Counted from the stretch's first letter, positions 1 to 11,787 are shown. The stretch is 64,000 nucleotides of DNA from Morchella semilibera (GCA_009192285.1 CM018606.1:186001-250000), one strand, 5' to 3'. The notes: generated by a model from the sequence alone, not told the origin. Program-made: numbers and translations.

Positions 1-128
1 AAAGAGGATATAGTCTTGCTTTTTATAGTAATCAAATAAAGAGAATTATCTGTATAAAGAAAATATCCGTACAAAGGAAGATCAGATAAAGAGATAAAGA
101 GATAGCTGATTCGTCAGCTTCTTTATAC

Positions 129-506
129 ATGGAGATAATCCAGCACCAGGTACGCAGCCTGATCTTACGTATATTTCCCTATTGCTAATCCTCAGGTGGG
201 GTCTAGCCGCCCCAGTCTGACACCGCGGATGCGCCGGCGCCGTCGCCGTACCCCTCCGGTAGCTCCATACCCTCCTCGCCTCAGTCGGAAAGAATGGAGC
301 CAAGGCTCATCTATGAGGATGCTGATGACGGCGAGTTGAGCTATAGTGATGGGTCCGCCACGGCATCGTTGTGCCCGATCGCCGATATAAAGCACAGGTA
401 TGCAGTGAAAGAGAGGATGAAGGTGGCTCAGAGAAAGAAGCGGGCTCAGAGAAAGAGAAAGGTGCTGGGGTGGCTGGGGGAGGCACTTTGCTTTGGCCAG
501 GCTTGA
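129..506 (+). CDS. Possible two-exon small hypothetical gene
   Basis: Product not recognised. A short first exon (129-149) ends at a GTACGC donor. After a branch-like GCTAAT, an acceptor ending in TCTAG at 206 opens a frame from 207 to the stop at 506, giving about 106 residues. The predicted protein starts Pro/Ser-rich, has an acidic middle (YEDADDGELSY) and ends in a strongly basic stretch with KKRAQRKRKVLGWLGE. The alternative acceptor at 195 (CTCAG) leads to a shorter Arg-rich frame. The basic C-terminal end is loosely like that of the gene at 1500-2323. No homologue is known to me; the model rests only on splice signals and frame. Confidence 0.28.
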
Positions 507-699
507 ATAGTAGGAGGTGGGCAACACCATGTGGAGAGGCCACGCCAAATTTAGATTTTTGTGTGGGAGTATATTGTCTCCTGTATATAGGTTTGAGTGT
601 TGGTATTGGTTAGTTTTGTGGATTCTATTATTTTGTCGTTTTGCTTGCCCTCCTTCCTTCTTTACTGGAACTAGTACCGTGCCTGTGCTTTCGGGGAAA

Positions 700-1370
700 T
701 AGTTAGGTGTAGTTCTTGCGTATCTGGGGCTTATACGGAAGCCCTTTCCCGAGCCCATAGCTTACGGGGACTATTTTGGAAGGTCTGATACCAATCCAGA
801 CATAATATAAATGACGGCGACAGAACGCCGGCTGTAGTACTACCGCACATCCTAGCTCAACCGGTATCACCTGACCCTTTCTGTTTGGTATCCTTCTGTG
901 CGCATTTGGGGTACTAAGCTCTGGAGATCCTCTAAGTGTAGAGAGGTAATGTCGTGCAATATCACACGTCGGATATATCTCGAGCGTGCCTTGTCCTGAT
1001 CTCTACTGTAAGATGTAAAGAGGGTTGGCGTATGTTAAAGCCCTTGCGTCAAACAAACTTTAGAGACATTCTCCTAGTGCCTCCCCTGCGCGAAGTATCT
1101 CAGCTGCGTTGGTAAGCAGAGGGGCAATATTGTCGCAAAAGGTCAGATACAGTTGCCATCAACGTCTGTTTCACCTCTAATCAGATCATTATTATTTTTC
1201 CTTTCTTTTTCTTATTTCCTTTCCGAAACCTGGGGACACCGATGAGCCGCCCTTCAACACTACTCTTTTTTTCTCGACTGTCGAAGAAGGGACCCTGGCT
1301 TAGAATTTGACGCCATCCACTACGTCTTTAAAAAGCAATAGAACATGGGGAGAACCCGAACACCTACCAT
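700..1370. other. No gene seen
   Basis: Non-coding by eye. No frame of useful length and no clear repeat; a pyrimidine-rich patch lies around 1195-1215. Confidence 0.5.
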
Positions 1371-1499
1371 CACCCCTATACTATCCCCCACACACCCTCC
1401 CGCAACATAACTAACCATCCTGGAACGTCTCTAATTGTTTCCCCCCCCAAGAACCCCCATCTCGGACCCGCACCCGAAAGAGCGCATATCAACACTATC

Positions 1500-2323
1500 A
1501 TGTCTTCCACTAGCTCTCGATTTAGTAACCCCGAGAGCGTCAGCAGGGCAAACGAGAAACGAAAGGGATTTGAGTAAGTAGTTCCTCCCAGCCGTTCTGT
1601 TCCCAAACTCTGCTAGAAGCTCCCTCTACCGCGGCAAAGATGCAGTTTGGAGGAAATCCGGGCACAGATGAGGTCTTTTAAAGCTTGTGGCGGCTGCAAG
1701 AGGGGTGTACCGCTCTAGATGGGGGTCACACGATGACTAACCGAGTATAGAGATACTAGGCTTAGAAGGGAAGCTCTACCTCCCTCATCAATAACTTCCT
1801 CTGGATCCTCTGATTATGGACCCTCTGATAATGGGCCCTCCCACCATGGGTCCTCCCACTATGGGTCCTCCCACTATGGGTCCTCTGACTATGGATCCTC
1901 TGACTACGCTCAATCCGACTATGGATCCTCTGAATATGGTCCCTCTAACTATGGGCCCTCTGATTATGCAATCTCGCGCCCATCGTCCCTAATCCCCACC
2001 CCACCGGCGACGCCAACTATCCTCAAGAGGTGCGTGAGTGCTGGGCAAAGAAGGCGCCTGCTGAGAAAGCGGAGAAAGATGCTGATGCCGCGGAGCGGCA
2101 GCGTGAGAAACGCCAGTATTGTCCAGAAGAGGTAGAGCGGCTACAGAGAGTCAGGGCTGCTGCGGAGATTCGGGAGGGCCGGATCAGAGTCGAAGCGCAG
2201 CGCGCGGAGTATAAGAAGAATAGGCGTGGCATGGGGAAGAAGATTATAGATAGGGTGAAAGATGGGTATGGGGAGGTAAAGTGGGCGGGAAAGAAGTGGT
2301 GGAGGAAGAATATGCCGGAATGA
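1500..2323 (+). CDS. Candidate spliced gene with Ser/Tyr/Gly repeat and basic coiled C-terminus (possibly decayed)
   Basis: Not recognised as a known family. An ATG at 1500 opens a Ser-rich exon ending at a strong GTAAGTAG donor (about 1573); an acceptor at about 1638 (GGCAAAG) continues a frame with EIRAQM and a CGGCK motif. A second intron with a TGACTAAC branch site ends near 1749. The next exon encodes about 11 copies of a four-residue unit of the type SSDYG/SSHYG. Downstream, a different frame (about 1960-2323) encodes a highly charged stretch (AERQREKRQ, EEVERLQRV) ending with WAGKKWWRKNMPE. The repeat frame and the charged frame differ by one base, so either an unrecognised splice or a frameshift separates them. 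The second intron also does not close in phase with the donors I can see, so this may be a pseudogene. Confidence 0.33.
1798..1975 (+). repeat. 12-bp minisatellite coding for S-S-x-Y-G units
   Basis: About 11-14 diverged tandem copies of a 12-bp unit of the form GGNTCCTCTGACTAT. Because 12 is a multiple of three the array stays open in one frame and gives a Ser/Tyr/Gly-rich low-complexity segment. Confidence 0.8.
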
Positions 2324-2329
2324 GCGTGT

Positions 2330-3860
2330 TGTTGCCGCAGGGGTGAGGAGAGCATGGTTGGTGTTTCCTAGGACTAGAGGAGAGGACCTGTTCTTTGTCT
2401 ATTGATTTTAGTTACACATTTCGGCTACAAGACGATTATAACTGTTCAAAGCAGGTCCATAGGTCAACTGCGTGTTTTTTCCCCCTAGCTATTGAAGAAC
2501 TAAAAACAATAGGGTGATTTCCCTCGCACATCCAATATATTTTGGCGCAACCATCAAAACACACCAAAAATTGAGGTTTTGAGCAGAACACAGAAGTTCC
2601 TATATGCTAAAGCTTGACTTACTAGGTATAATATGATTTCGATACAGGAGATTCATATATTAAATTTCTAGGACGGTAGCAAAGTATTAGAGAAAAGTAG
2701 TAAAAAGACATCTTTGGACACAATTTACCTGAGGACTCCCCCTTATGAACAAGGCCTATAATCGACATGTAGATTCCTTTTGGTGCCTAAATACTACATA
2801 CCCGATGTGAGGAGAAATGAGTAAATTCTCGGGATTCTGTGTTCTTTTATGTGTGCACTTCCTTTGGGTGTTAGTTATGTTTACATGATTGAACTTCCCC
2901 AAATACCTGGGCACATAGACGAGATAATGCGGCTTACATGTCGGCCGCGTTAAAACAGGCGGTGCTATCTCCAGTGATCCTGCACTCTTCTCGCGCCCTG
3001 GTCCCATACCTTCGGTCGGGGAGCTGGGGCAGTGGCGGCAAAAAGAAGATGGGTAAATTGGACACCATCTTGAGGAGGAGCTGAAGCAACACGGTAGCTG
3101 AAGGAAATGATCGTGGGTGGAGGTCTGTTGGGTAGGTCCCGGTTTGGAGGTCGATGTTTAGCTCTTTAATAGGTTGCTGGAGCCGGGGGGAGCTTTAAGG
3201 AGGTAGAGTGGCGATTGATTTTTCCGGACTGTAGAGATCGGTGGCGTGGACATGAGCGTTGAAGAAGAGAAGAGGGGAAAAAGCATCTCCCTGTTCGCTA
3301 TGTAGCTAAACCTAATCGAGACCGAGCGGGACACGCAACGATCGTGCCGCGCTACGCTTGGAATTGAGCCTCATATTAAAGTGAGTGTGGAATCTGCTCA
3401 GGGAGAAAGAAGAAAGATATAGGGAGTAGTAGTCGTCACTCGACATTATTGTGCCCGCAGGAACATTCATACCTGTATACATGTACACACATGCCGATAA
3501 GCGGGGCCGAGTGGGGCCGAGTGACGTCTAGTGACGCTGGCGTAATCTACCCACTCTACATGTACCTACATGTATGCACACAGCATCTAGCTGGGTGATG
3601 TTTCATCGGCCTAATGCTGGCCTTTTACATGTCCTTACTCCTTCTTGCACTTGTTGAACGGAGCCTTGAATTCATTACGTGATCAAGCCAGCACCTCTAA
3701 TTCTCCGAGGCATCCACCAACATGGAACTCACATCAGGTTTGCCCCAATCACGACATATCAGCTATGAAGCCACTCTTATAGGCAACGAGACATGCACCG
3801 TGAGATCTAGAGATCACCTCTGGAGCCCACCCCCGCCCCCGCCCCCCACCCCTCACACGC
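2330..3860. other. Intergenic region, no supported gene
   Basis: No coding stretch that I can support. Short alternating tracts (TGTACATG-like, 3478-3570) and a C-rich tract just upstream of 3868 are the only features. The frame at 2756-3007 on the minus strand has no family resemblance and no splice context. Confidence 0.5.
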
Positions 3861-3867
3861 CTCCAAG

Positions 3868-4996
3868 ATGAGCTTTATTTCAATTGGCGCCGATAAATTC
3901 ATCTCAAGCTGGAAGGACCTAGGGGGAGCACTAAAATCTTCCGCCAATCAAACTACTACACAGATTTCAAGTTCCAAGTGTACGTGGCCATCTCCATTCT
4001 CCAGTTCTCTCTCTTCTAACACCTCACAGCAGCAGCAGGTACCCCAGAGAGAGCCAAAAATGATAATACATTCCTCTACCACACACTCTGGGACCCCTAC
4101 GCGCCTAGGTTGGAGGAAAGAACCATCATCGCCAAGCAAGTCGCCGCCGCTATTGTTTCTCAGGACCCCCATCTCGAGCTTTGTGGAGCCGTCTACAGGC
4201 CCTACGACCTTTACCTGAAGGCTTTCCTCGCGGAAATACAGGTGGACAGAAAGCGGATCCAGAGGGAGGGAGACGTGCAGGCTGCCCTCGCAGAAATAAA
4301 GGTGTACAGAGAGCGGGTCCAGAGGGAGAAAAACACCCAGGTAGTTCGCCCCGTAGCACATCAAGCACATAGGGGCACCATGGCTGACATCCGCAGACCA
4401 TAAAACAGGAGGCAAAGCGCCGGTCGAGGGAGCGGCAGCTAATCCAGGAGAATCTCACCCTGAAGTGGGAACTGGCGATGCGTAAGAGACCAGTTCCATC
4501 CTCGGCACGACATGCGGGCAAAGCGAGTGAAGAAGAGGAGATGCTCAGGCGGAAGGAAAATGAGATGACGGCGAAGATGATCGAGCTGTGCCTCCAGGCG
4601 GAGACGTACCCTCGCGAACAGGACGAGAATATGGAGAGAATGTTGGGGAGCGCGGAGGGGATGCGTGAGGAGGTGACTCGCAAGGATAGTGCGGGTGGGG
4701 GGAGGGTGTCTGGGCAGTGTATCATCGATGAGATGAAGTTGTTTGGGATGCTGAAGGGGATGAGTGAGTACGAGAAGCGGTTAGAAGGGAACGACGGCAA
4801 TAACGAGGTACGTAGTACTGTCATATTATTGGAATTTAATGGCTGACTGCTTGTGAGGATCAATCAGTGGCCTAGATACCTATATGATGAGAAGGAGCCG
4901 GGTTATATCTATGATGACTGGGCCTACTACGACGCCCACTCTCGGAGCTCGAGCTCTGGCGGGAGATGCAGGTGGAGCGAGGGCGGTGCAAGGTGA
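3868..4996 (+). CDS. Four-exon hypothetical gene, charged/helical product
   Basis: Product not recognised. Exon 1 starts at ATG 3868 (MSFISIGADKF) and ends at a GTACGT donor near 3980. The intron has a TTCTAACACC branch and ends in TCACAG near 4027. Exon 2 runs through motifs such as LYHTLWDPYAPRLEERT and RPYDLYLKAF, then two near-repeats of the pattern LAEI-x-V-x-R-x-R-Q-R-E, and ends at CAG|GTAGTT near 4342. Exon 3 (from about 4399) is Glu/Lys/Arg-rich and probably helical, ending at GAG|GTACGT (about 4809). A fourth exon from about 4869 gives a Tyr/Asp-rich segment (WPRYLYDEKEPGYIYDDW) and a TGA at 4996. Exon phases match throughout, which supports a real gene. The 3' end is least certain because two other frames are also open from 4966 to about 5214. 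Confidence 0.55.
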
Positions 4997-5249
4997 TGCA
5001 CGCTTTGTGTCTGGGGAGGAGAACACCGAACAGCCCAGGGCTCATATGTGTTACTTATAGGCACCGGTGTCTGGCCGCCAATATGCGCAAGATCAATGGC
5101 GCGGGAAAGATGGGGTGGGAAATACCTGACGGTTTATATTATCGGAGGAGATGGGGCAGTTGGTTCAGTGGGAGGGAAAAAAAAGAAAAAGGGGCGGGTG
5201 CGTTGCAGAAATAAATCGTACGCTGCTCATAGTGCAGTGGCGTTATAGC

Positions 5250-5850
5250 CTTCCTTATTCCAATTGTACTGGCTGTTGGAAAGCAAATGAATTATAGAAA
5301 ACATGAATATTGGTTTACTTGCAAGGGCCTTCTAACGTCTTCGTGAATTCTCCAATCATAGTTTAAGACTCGCTAGTTGCCCATCGGCTGTTGTGAGGGT
5401 ATTAAGGAATTTAAATGAATTGAATTAAGGGTGGTAAGCTACTCCTTCCTTTGTTGGTCACTATTAGGACTAGGAGGAGAGCCCGTATTCCTACTGCACC
5501 AATACTGCCCTCAGTAACCAAGAGGGATAGACCTAAGAACACGAAACAGAGAAGGGAGGGAATATATTCATGATAAAGAATGAATCATTACCACATGTGA
5601 GAGATGCTCTGCAAAAATTAAAAGACAACAAGCCCCGAAAGGTGGTAAGAGAACTGGTAAGAAGGGGTGGACAAGATACGAAACGAGGAAAATAAAGATG
5701 CCATCTGCCTTCGAGCCCTACATATAACTCCCGCTTGCATTTTTTTACCCCTCCTTAGATATCCTTCAAAGCTACCGTGACTTAGCATCCGCTTTCCCAC
5801 TCGGCCGCAATAAACCTGTCCCTGAGTGAGATAGTGCCGGCTCGCTTTCC
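5250..5850. other. No gene seen
   Basis: Unstructured intergenic sequence by eye, ending just 3' of the small Cys-rich gene that starts at 6022 on the minus strand. Confidence 0.5.
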
Positions 5851-5860
5851 CAGCGTCGTC

Positions 5861-6022
5861 TTAACGCCAACACCAATGACACACGATGCACTTCCCGTGT
5901 GAGCAGTTGACGCATGGGTAGATGTACCAGAGGTTGTAGTTTTTAACCCCGCATCGGCAGCACTCCCAGATGTATAGCTGGCTAGGGGTAGGATTGAGGG
6001 CGGTGTGGCACGAGTAGAGCAT
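5861..6022 (-). CDS. Small Cys-rich zinc-finger-like protein (cluster member 1)
   Basis: A 53-residue product with two Cys-rich halves: W-E-C-C-R-C near residue 19, then C-V-N-C-S-H-G-K-C-I-V-C near residues 36-47. The spacing (CCxC, about 12 residues, CxxC-x-H-xxC-xxC) suggests one or two zinc sites; this is inference. The same layout recurs in five other small genes in this window. In front of the ATG the same frame stays open back to about 6150 and is Thr/Ser/Pro-rich, like the N-terminus of the member at 12112, so an upstream exon starting after a CACTAAC/CCTAAG acceptor is possible. There is no signal peptide or membrane segment. Function unknown. Confidence 0.5.
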   Translation of the reverse strand: MLYSCHTALNPTPSQLYIWECCRCGVKNYNLWYIYPCVNCSHGKCIVCHWCWR

Positions 6023-6199
6023 TGTCGTTTGCGATGGTGGGGTAGAGGTAGATCTAGTGTCTACTTTGACGGAGGTAGGTGGTGTTGCTGGAGAGCGGAT
6101 GGTCTCGGGGGTGTTTGTAGACTTAGGCGACGAAGACGACGTTAGTGATGGGTAAAGTTTTCATTGCCCTTTGTAAAGTCGTATACATACTAGCTTGTA

Positions 6200-7490
6200 G
6201 AGCGGTACAATATATTCCACACAGTAGGGGGTGGGCGTAGAGGAATGGGGGGGGGGGAAGATGGGATGGGAAGAAGGATGTTTAAAGTTGGGTGGAAGGG
6301 GCTTATGTACTTTGTGCTTAACTCATCACCTGAGTATGTATATGCTAACATGCAATCAATTGCGTACGTTGTAAACACCCCATCTGATCTACCCCCTCAA
6401 ACGCAGATATTCCTCTCTCAGGTGCGCACATGTTTGCGGTCGACATTCAAGCATTGATATAGCACTGTTGGATCATAAATAAGCTTGCTTGGACTACGTC
6501 ATGTAGATTAAGTTTGTTCATGTAGTATAAAGCTTCTCCAAAACTTTCAATAAACTCCACCTCGTGCTTATATTAGCTTGCGTACGCACGTCAGCTATAC
6601 AGGTGCCACTCATTGATACTCAGCCTGCCGTGCAATGGTTGGCCAGTGCGGATGTTGTTGACGTCGAGTGTGTTGTTGATTTTGAATCTTAAGTTGTGGA
6701 GTTGCATTTTTTTTTGTACTTTGTTGCGCGGGCCGTTCTTAAGTGATTGAGGGGGGAGGAAACACAGGTAATCCCTAGTAAGTCGGTAAGTATGCGCTAC
6801 TGTTGGTTTGGTAGCATCACAGTTCCGGGTAAGTACTGTGATAGGTTTGTTTCCTCCCTCCCTTTGTTTTTTTGCCCATTAACTCTGGCACGGGTCGTCC
6901 TTAAGCCACTGACCGCGGGGCGCGGGGCAGGATACGTCACCCGCGTATATGTACATGTAGTTTTCTATCCTATTTCTGGCTTAGACTATTTTTTTGGGTG
7001 ACAACAAAGAAGTTGAATCCCGGTTTCAATGTAATGACGGAGTTGGAGGATAATGATGTGTTTTTGGATGAGTGAGGGTGTATTGAATATTACTAGAGTC
7101 ATTGGTAGCGTAGGTGAGACTCTGTTTGAGGGATATCATTCAGCCTTGCTTTTGCAGCTCACTGGGGTAGGTTTTCACTTCTTTTGGTAGGGTCTTTCAG
7201 CTCTTGACCACACTTTATGAGACGTTTAAAGTCAAAATAAATTCAGATAAGGTGGACAAGTGTCCAAAGCAGGAAGAAAAGCACTATACGGCATCATGTC
7301 GTAAAATTAGCCTTCAAATGAGAAAGATCCACCACGAGAAAACGCGCTACACCTCGCCGCAGGGACAACAAGTATGGAGACAGAGGGACCCACGCATCCC
7401 AGATACCTCAGGTCCTCTTCTCAGCTCACAAATACTAAATACTTCATCATGACGGACATTAGCGATCGGCCAATCACAATACCTCCCCAT
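6200..7490. other. Intergenic, no supported gene
   Basis: Only short spurious frames. A run of G (6248-6257) and a T-rich stretch (6706-6720) are visible; nothing else structured. Confidence 0.45.
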
Positions 7491-7493
7491 ATC

Positions 7494-7658
7494 CTACCCC
7501 CTGACTCCGTGGCGGAGATCGCAACTCTCGTGGCCACATTGGTCACATTTGCCCCGAGTAGATGTGCTGACATTTGTGGTGAGGCAGCAGCAGCACTCCC
7601 ACTTGTAGATGCATCGGCCACAGACGGGGACGAGCTCGGGGTTTGTTTGTTTGGTCAT
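7494..7658 (-). CDS. Small Cys-rich zinc-finger-like protein (cluster member 2)
   Basis: A 54-residue product starting MTKQTNPELV. It carries C-G-R-C, then the family signature W-E-C-C-C-C, and a second half C-D-Q-C-G-H-E-S-C. It resembles the members at 5861, 9122, 12112, 15902 and 28471 in length, in the Trp immediately before the double Cys, and in the C-x2-C-x-H-x2-C half. The extra CxxC at residues 13-16 is peculiar to this copy, and the last Cys of the second half is missing. The start was chosen because the frame begins cleanly there. A zinc-binding role is inferred; partners and function are unknown. Confidence 0.5.
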   Translation of the reverse strand: MTKQTNPELVPVCGRCIYKWECCCCLTTNVSTSTRGKCDQCGHESCDLRHGVRG

Positions 7659-7659
7659 G

Positions 7660-8900
7660 ATCCTTGGTGTTGTTTTTTTGTAGAGGAAGGGCTAGGGAGG
7701 GGTCTTGTAGTGATGGGGGGCTCGTTGGAGTAGAGGAGACGAAGAATCGAACAGGAGTTGCGGTAGTGTTGAGGAGAAGCAGGGCGGCCAAGAGGTATTA
7801 TATCGCGTCTGGGCCGTCGGTGTCAAATTTGAAACACCTTTAACCCTCAGTTTTGAAAGTGGTTAGCAGGGACACCTAGGGATGTATGAGTTGTACCGAC
7901 CTTGTAGCATACCTGGTGTATTCACAGACAGGGCAGTAGTTGTATAATTTGCAGCTCACACAATGGCAAGAGCTAGCTAGGTGGCGATAAAACTGAAGCT
8001 AGCTCAGTCGCTTGCTCCCTAAATCCTTAAGTGTGAAGATACCTGCAGTATTGAAAGCTCTTGACAGGAGGCACTCTAGATGCCGGGTAGCTGATCGGAT
8101 GTCGGGAAGTGACTATATATAAGAGTTGGTGGTGTTGTACACTACATGTAGTTAGCAATTTTTATTCCTAGAAGTATACGTAATTGGGCTGGTTTGCAGC
8201 GCTAGACTAACTCCTGATACCTTCCACGTATGACAAAGTCTTCGCCTGCCACATCCTTTACCCTCTAAGCCCACGGCAAAGATCTTTTATAACATGGATC
8301 CTATTATTTTAGGACAACTGCTCTTCAATGGGACATATATTGTGATACGGACTACGATCGCAACGGGCTTTGTTGGGTTCATGTGGCGCGGAATATGCTC
8401 AAAATTGTCACGCATACCATCACTATGGGACCTTTTCATATATTCAGTATCTCTCGAATTTAAGTGAATGGCTTACCATATAGGCCTACCAAACTTCACG
8501 TCTGCGGTAGGTTGTTGGTGTCGTCAGGAGTCTGTTGAACTAAGCTTTTGTAGGTAATTTGTAGCCTGATGGGAGGGGTCCTGCCCATGGCCAACCGACT
8601 CCTGATAGAGCAGATATGTGCGGTAGCAAATGGAGCTAGTGGTGAGGGGTAAGTACTACACAGTGGAGGCGGGTTTGTGACTCAGGTTGCGATTGGTATT
8701 GCAGCACGCTACTAGATCAATGGAGGGAGCATGGCACAGTATTAGTGGGTCTTAGAAGGAGGTAAATCACTTGTGGCAGCAGCGGTATTTTCTTTGGTAA
8801 GATATATAATAGGTCTTTTTTATTCAAGTAAAAGGAACATAGCATACTAATAGGATAAATAAAAGGAAAAAAACAAATATCGCCCACCCTCCCAGCAGGT
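7660..8900. other. Intergenic, no supported gene
   Basis: No coding sequence or repeat structure that I can support between the Cys-rich gene and the duplicated module beginning near 8930. Confidence 0.45.
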
Positions 8901-8929
8901 GGGCTACACCAGCGACAAATACCACCACC

Positions 8930-9470
8930 CATCACAAACGACGGACCGGCGAAACTACAAACCTCCCAGAGTAAGATGAACAAAAACTAGTGCAGGAGCA
9001 GCAAGGAAAAAACAGGCTTGAGTAGGGGCAAAACGTATACAGGAGCAAAGCTGATCTCCACCCCCCATTTGATATTAACGGCCCGCCTCTCCCCCAGTCC
9101 TCCCATTCCATAAATAGTGTCCTATTGTGGGTTATGGTCACAGCTTTCACACAGCTCGTGGTGGCATCGCGGGCAATACCGAGTGGACAAGAGATTCACA
9201 AACTTCATGCAAATGCAACAATACCAGCCCCTATTGAAGCGGTGGTAGTTGGTAGTCTTGGGAACCTCGTTGATGGTATTTGCCATAATGGTTTTGTTGT
9301 CTGGTGAAGTAGAGCTTGTGTGTGGAGACGAGAAAATCTGTTTGAGTGTTGGGATTTAAATTTTGGTCAACGCGATGTGTTCGATTGTTGGATAGAGAAG
9401 AAGGACAAGGGCGGGAGAAAGGAGGTTATTTAAGCAGAATATGGTAGGGAATGGGCGAATACTAATTCAA
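8930..9470 (-). repeat. Inverted copy of the 15.77-16.39 kb module
   Basis: On the minus strand this segment reads nearly the same as 15770-16390 on the plus strand: the 5' flank, the small Cys-rich gene and a 3' flank ending in a G-rich/TAGTTTC stretch. The two copies lie about 6.5 kb apart in opposite orientation. The long hairpin found at 16091-16241 is not repeated in full here. Confidence 0.75.
9122..9286 (-). CDS. Small Cys-rich zinc-finger-like protein (cluster member 3)
   Basis: A 54-residue product beginning MANTINEVPKTT. Core: G-W-Y-C-C-I-C-M-K, 12 residues, then C-P-R-C-H-H-E-L-C-E-S-C-D-H. It is nearly identical to the product of 15902-16066, with which it shares flanking DNA in inverted orientation, so the two derive from a recent duplication. 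The ordered Cys/His pairs suggest zinc binding; function is unknown. The start at 9286 matches that of the sister copy. No intron is needed. Confidence 0.6.
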   Translation of the reverse strand: MANTINEVPKTTNYHRFNRGWYCCICMKFVNLLSTRYCPRCHHELCESCDHNPQ

Positions 9471-9479
9471 TGAGGCTGG

Positions 9480-10400
9480 GGGGGCCTTCAGGGCGGCGTG
9501 GGTCTGCCGCTAGCAAAGTGATTGGTTTCATTTACAACACATATCACATGGTTAGGAAATGAGCAACTTTGCTGATGCTGTATTAACGATACCTTTAAAT
9601 GTGACAACTTTAATATATAGAAAGACTACCGAATGAATCCCTTAGTTCAATATAACACTCCATTTGAGCGAGAGATTATAGATTTGAATCTCCTGCCCTT
9701 CCGCCTTTTGATAGGGATTTGAGGGTCAGCCTAGACTTTGAAGGGTTTTCAGTGACTCCTGGGCGGAGAGAGCAGAGGGAGCAGTCCATTGAGCCCCAGA
9801 ACCTAACAATATTAGTATTATATTATTTTCGGGCAGAAGCGGGGATAGAATATGTGCCAAGGACCGGGGTGAGATTCTATGAGCGCCAATGCCGCTCCCT
9901 GTCCATTCGTCGGAAACATCCCAAACTACGAGCTATCGAAACCTGAGATTCCCAATGAGTTGGATTTCCCGTACAAAATGAGATATGAAACAGAAATATT
10001 TAAAGCTTTTGCGCCAGAGCAGTCAGCTAAATCTGATGTATGTAACATGCCCCCGGAGTCATGCCCGGCGGCGACCCATGATAGTATGCCCGGCGGCGAC
10101 ATGAATAGTATGCCCGGCGGATAGCCATAAATAGTATGCCCGGCGGCGATACAATATAGTATGCGGGCACCTCAGTGTCTTGTTCTATTCAAGGTCAGTG
10201 CAAACATAGTTTCACTCGTTTTGGCGAGGCTTTATGTGGTGTAGGGGGGCTCCGGGAATTGGAACTTCCTGGCAGTACGGCCACCGATCCAGGAGCTAGG
10301 CAAGGAGCAGCCGATCACGCTACGAATAAATCTGAGCCCCAACTACCACCACTTCACCAGTAGGTTTCTCTTGAGCGGTCTGGAGGCACAAGGCACAGTC
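9480..10400. other. Intergenic with short minisatellite, likely element debris
   Basis: Two overlapping frames (9719-9946, 9879-10124) are open, but I recognise neither. The region adjoins an LTR-like segment starting at 10416 and could be remains of its interior; this is inference. Confidence 0.3.
10050..10162. repeat. Short minisatellite, about 20-26 bp unit, four to five copies
   Basis: Repeated units of the type ATAGTATGCCCGGCGGCGAC with small insertions between copies. GC-rich compared with its surroundings. Confidence 0.8.
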
Positions 10401-10415
10401 CAGCGCCGGGCCAAA

Positions 10416-10722
10416 TGTTGTCAATAAGATCTTGGGCACGGTTTGAGTCTAGTAATGGGTACGCGACAAGTTACCTCGGGGCTTGTTGTAAAACAAGACA
10501 AGACATGGGGGCAACAAGACGAGACAAGATATCTAGGTTTTTTCTGGCTTCTTTCTACCACGCAATTTATCATTAATGCTAACTCCTAGCCTAGGGCTAG
10601 GGTTCCTTTTACACTATTTCTCGCTTTTTCTGGCATGACAACAAAGGCTCGAGACTTTGACAGGGCTAGGACCTCGTGTCAAGACTTTAGAGACTAGGGT
10701 GAAAATGTAATCAGAGTTGTCA
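10416..10722 (-). mobile_element. LTR-like remnant of an LTR retrotransposon
   Basis: A 307-bp segment with TGTTGTCA/TTGTCA ends (on the minus strand TGACAAC...GACAACA). A TTTGGCCCGGCGC stretch next to its minus-strand end could be a primer-binding site, which would place the interior toward lower coordinates. No partner LTR or intact interior was found in the window. It looks like a broken, old copy; family not determined. Confidence 0.35.
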
Positions 10723-10944
10723 AAAGCGATGGGACGCACCGGGAGGACAGGGCTCAACGAACACTGCGACGCTCACCCAGACCCGGAAGTTCCAATGAAC
10801 CCAATGCCAAAAAAACTGATATAATTCGGGTCTCCAATATTTTTTCATTACTATTTACTTTGTTTGTGGTTGGTCCTGGTTGGGAGTTTGTTGCGTTTAA
10901 TCCGGTTGCGCCCCACTATTTTTGACAACGCGCAATACAAGGCG

Positions 10945-11140
10945 ATCCAAATATTTGTATACCATAGGCAAAGGAATAAATCATCTTTATGCCATAGTTT
11001 ATGCCTATAGGTACAATCCATAACTAGAAGCAAGATTACATGATAGAAAAAGGGTAATTATGAGTGAAGGTCATCGACAACTAGCCGAATGGGACTGTTC
11101 AATACTATAATAGCCCTAGCCCTATATGGTAGGAGTGGTG
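10945..11140 (-). repeat. Dispersed repeat, inverted partner of 16370-16540
   Basis: On the minus strand it contains TATAGGGCTAGGGC, ATAGTATTGAACAGTCCC and TTGTCGATGACCTT in the same order as 16380-16440, followed by a matching segment with GATTTATTCCTTTGCCT. Moderately diverged. Confidence 0.75.
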
Positions 11141-11787
11141 GCACATCGGCTCGTGGACAGAGAGCAAAATCCTACGTACAATGCTAGACTCACCAACACT
11201 CTCCTAAATACTCCATCCAGACTACTCTCAGTTTGGGTGGAAAAAAGACTGATAGAGCTTATAAGACCCTTCATTCAACCACAAGTGTCTATCGGACTTC
11301 CCATCTCCAATATTGAACTCTCCGGAGTTTTCAGATATTGAGATCTCTTTCCTCTGATCGCCTGAGGGTGGCTTCAAAGGTGGTGCGGTTCCAATTTATC
11401 TTGCTACATTATCAGGTATTTACCGATATCTCCTGTCCTCTGAAGGTGGCATATCTAGGTCAATACTTACCACGCTATTCATCTAGCTTGGTTCTGTGCT
11501 TACCACGGTTTGGTGGCCTAAGGCTTATCCCTCCTCCGTCATCAGGGGCCACTTCCTCTCGGCCACTGAAGGTCTTTGCCATACTGCTCGAACCACCTGG
11601 CATCTGCCGGAAATCTTGCCTTAGCGGACCTCCTGTTCTCTTCCTTCTGTTTCCCGCCCTCCCTGGCTGCGGCTCGGGAAGAAAATACAAAACCTTGGGA
11701 CTCAGTCTACTGAAACCAGTAAGTGTACAGTCCCCTCCGATGAGAAGTCGCACAATCTCACAGCCTTTACAGATCAGGCTATTGCAT

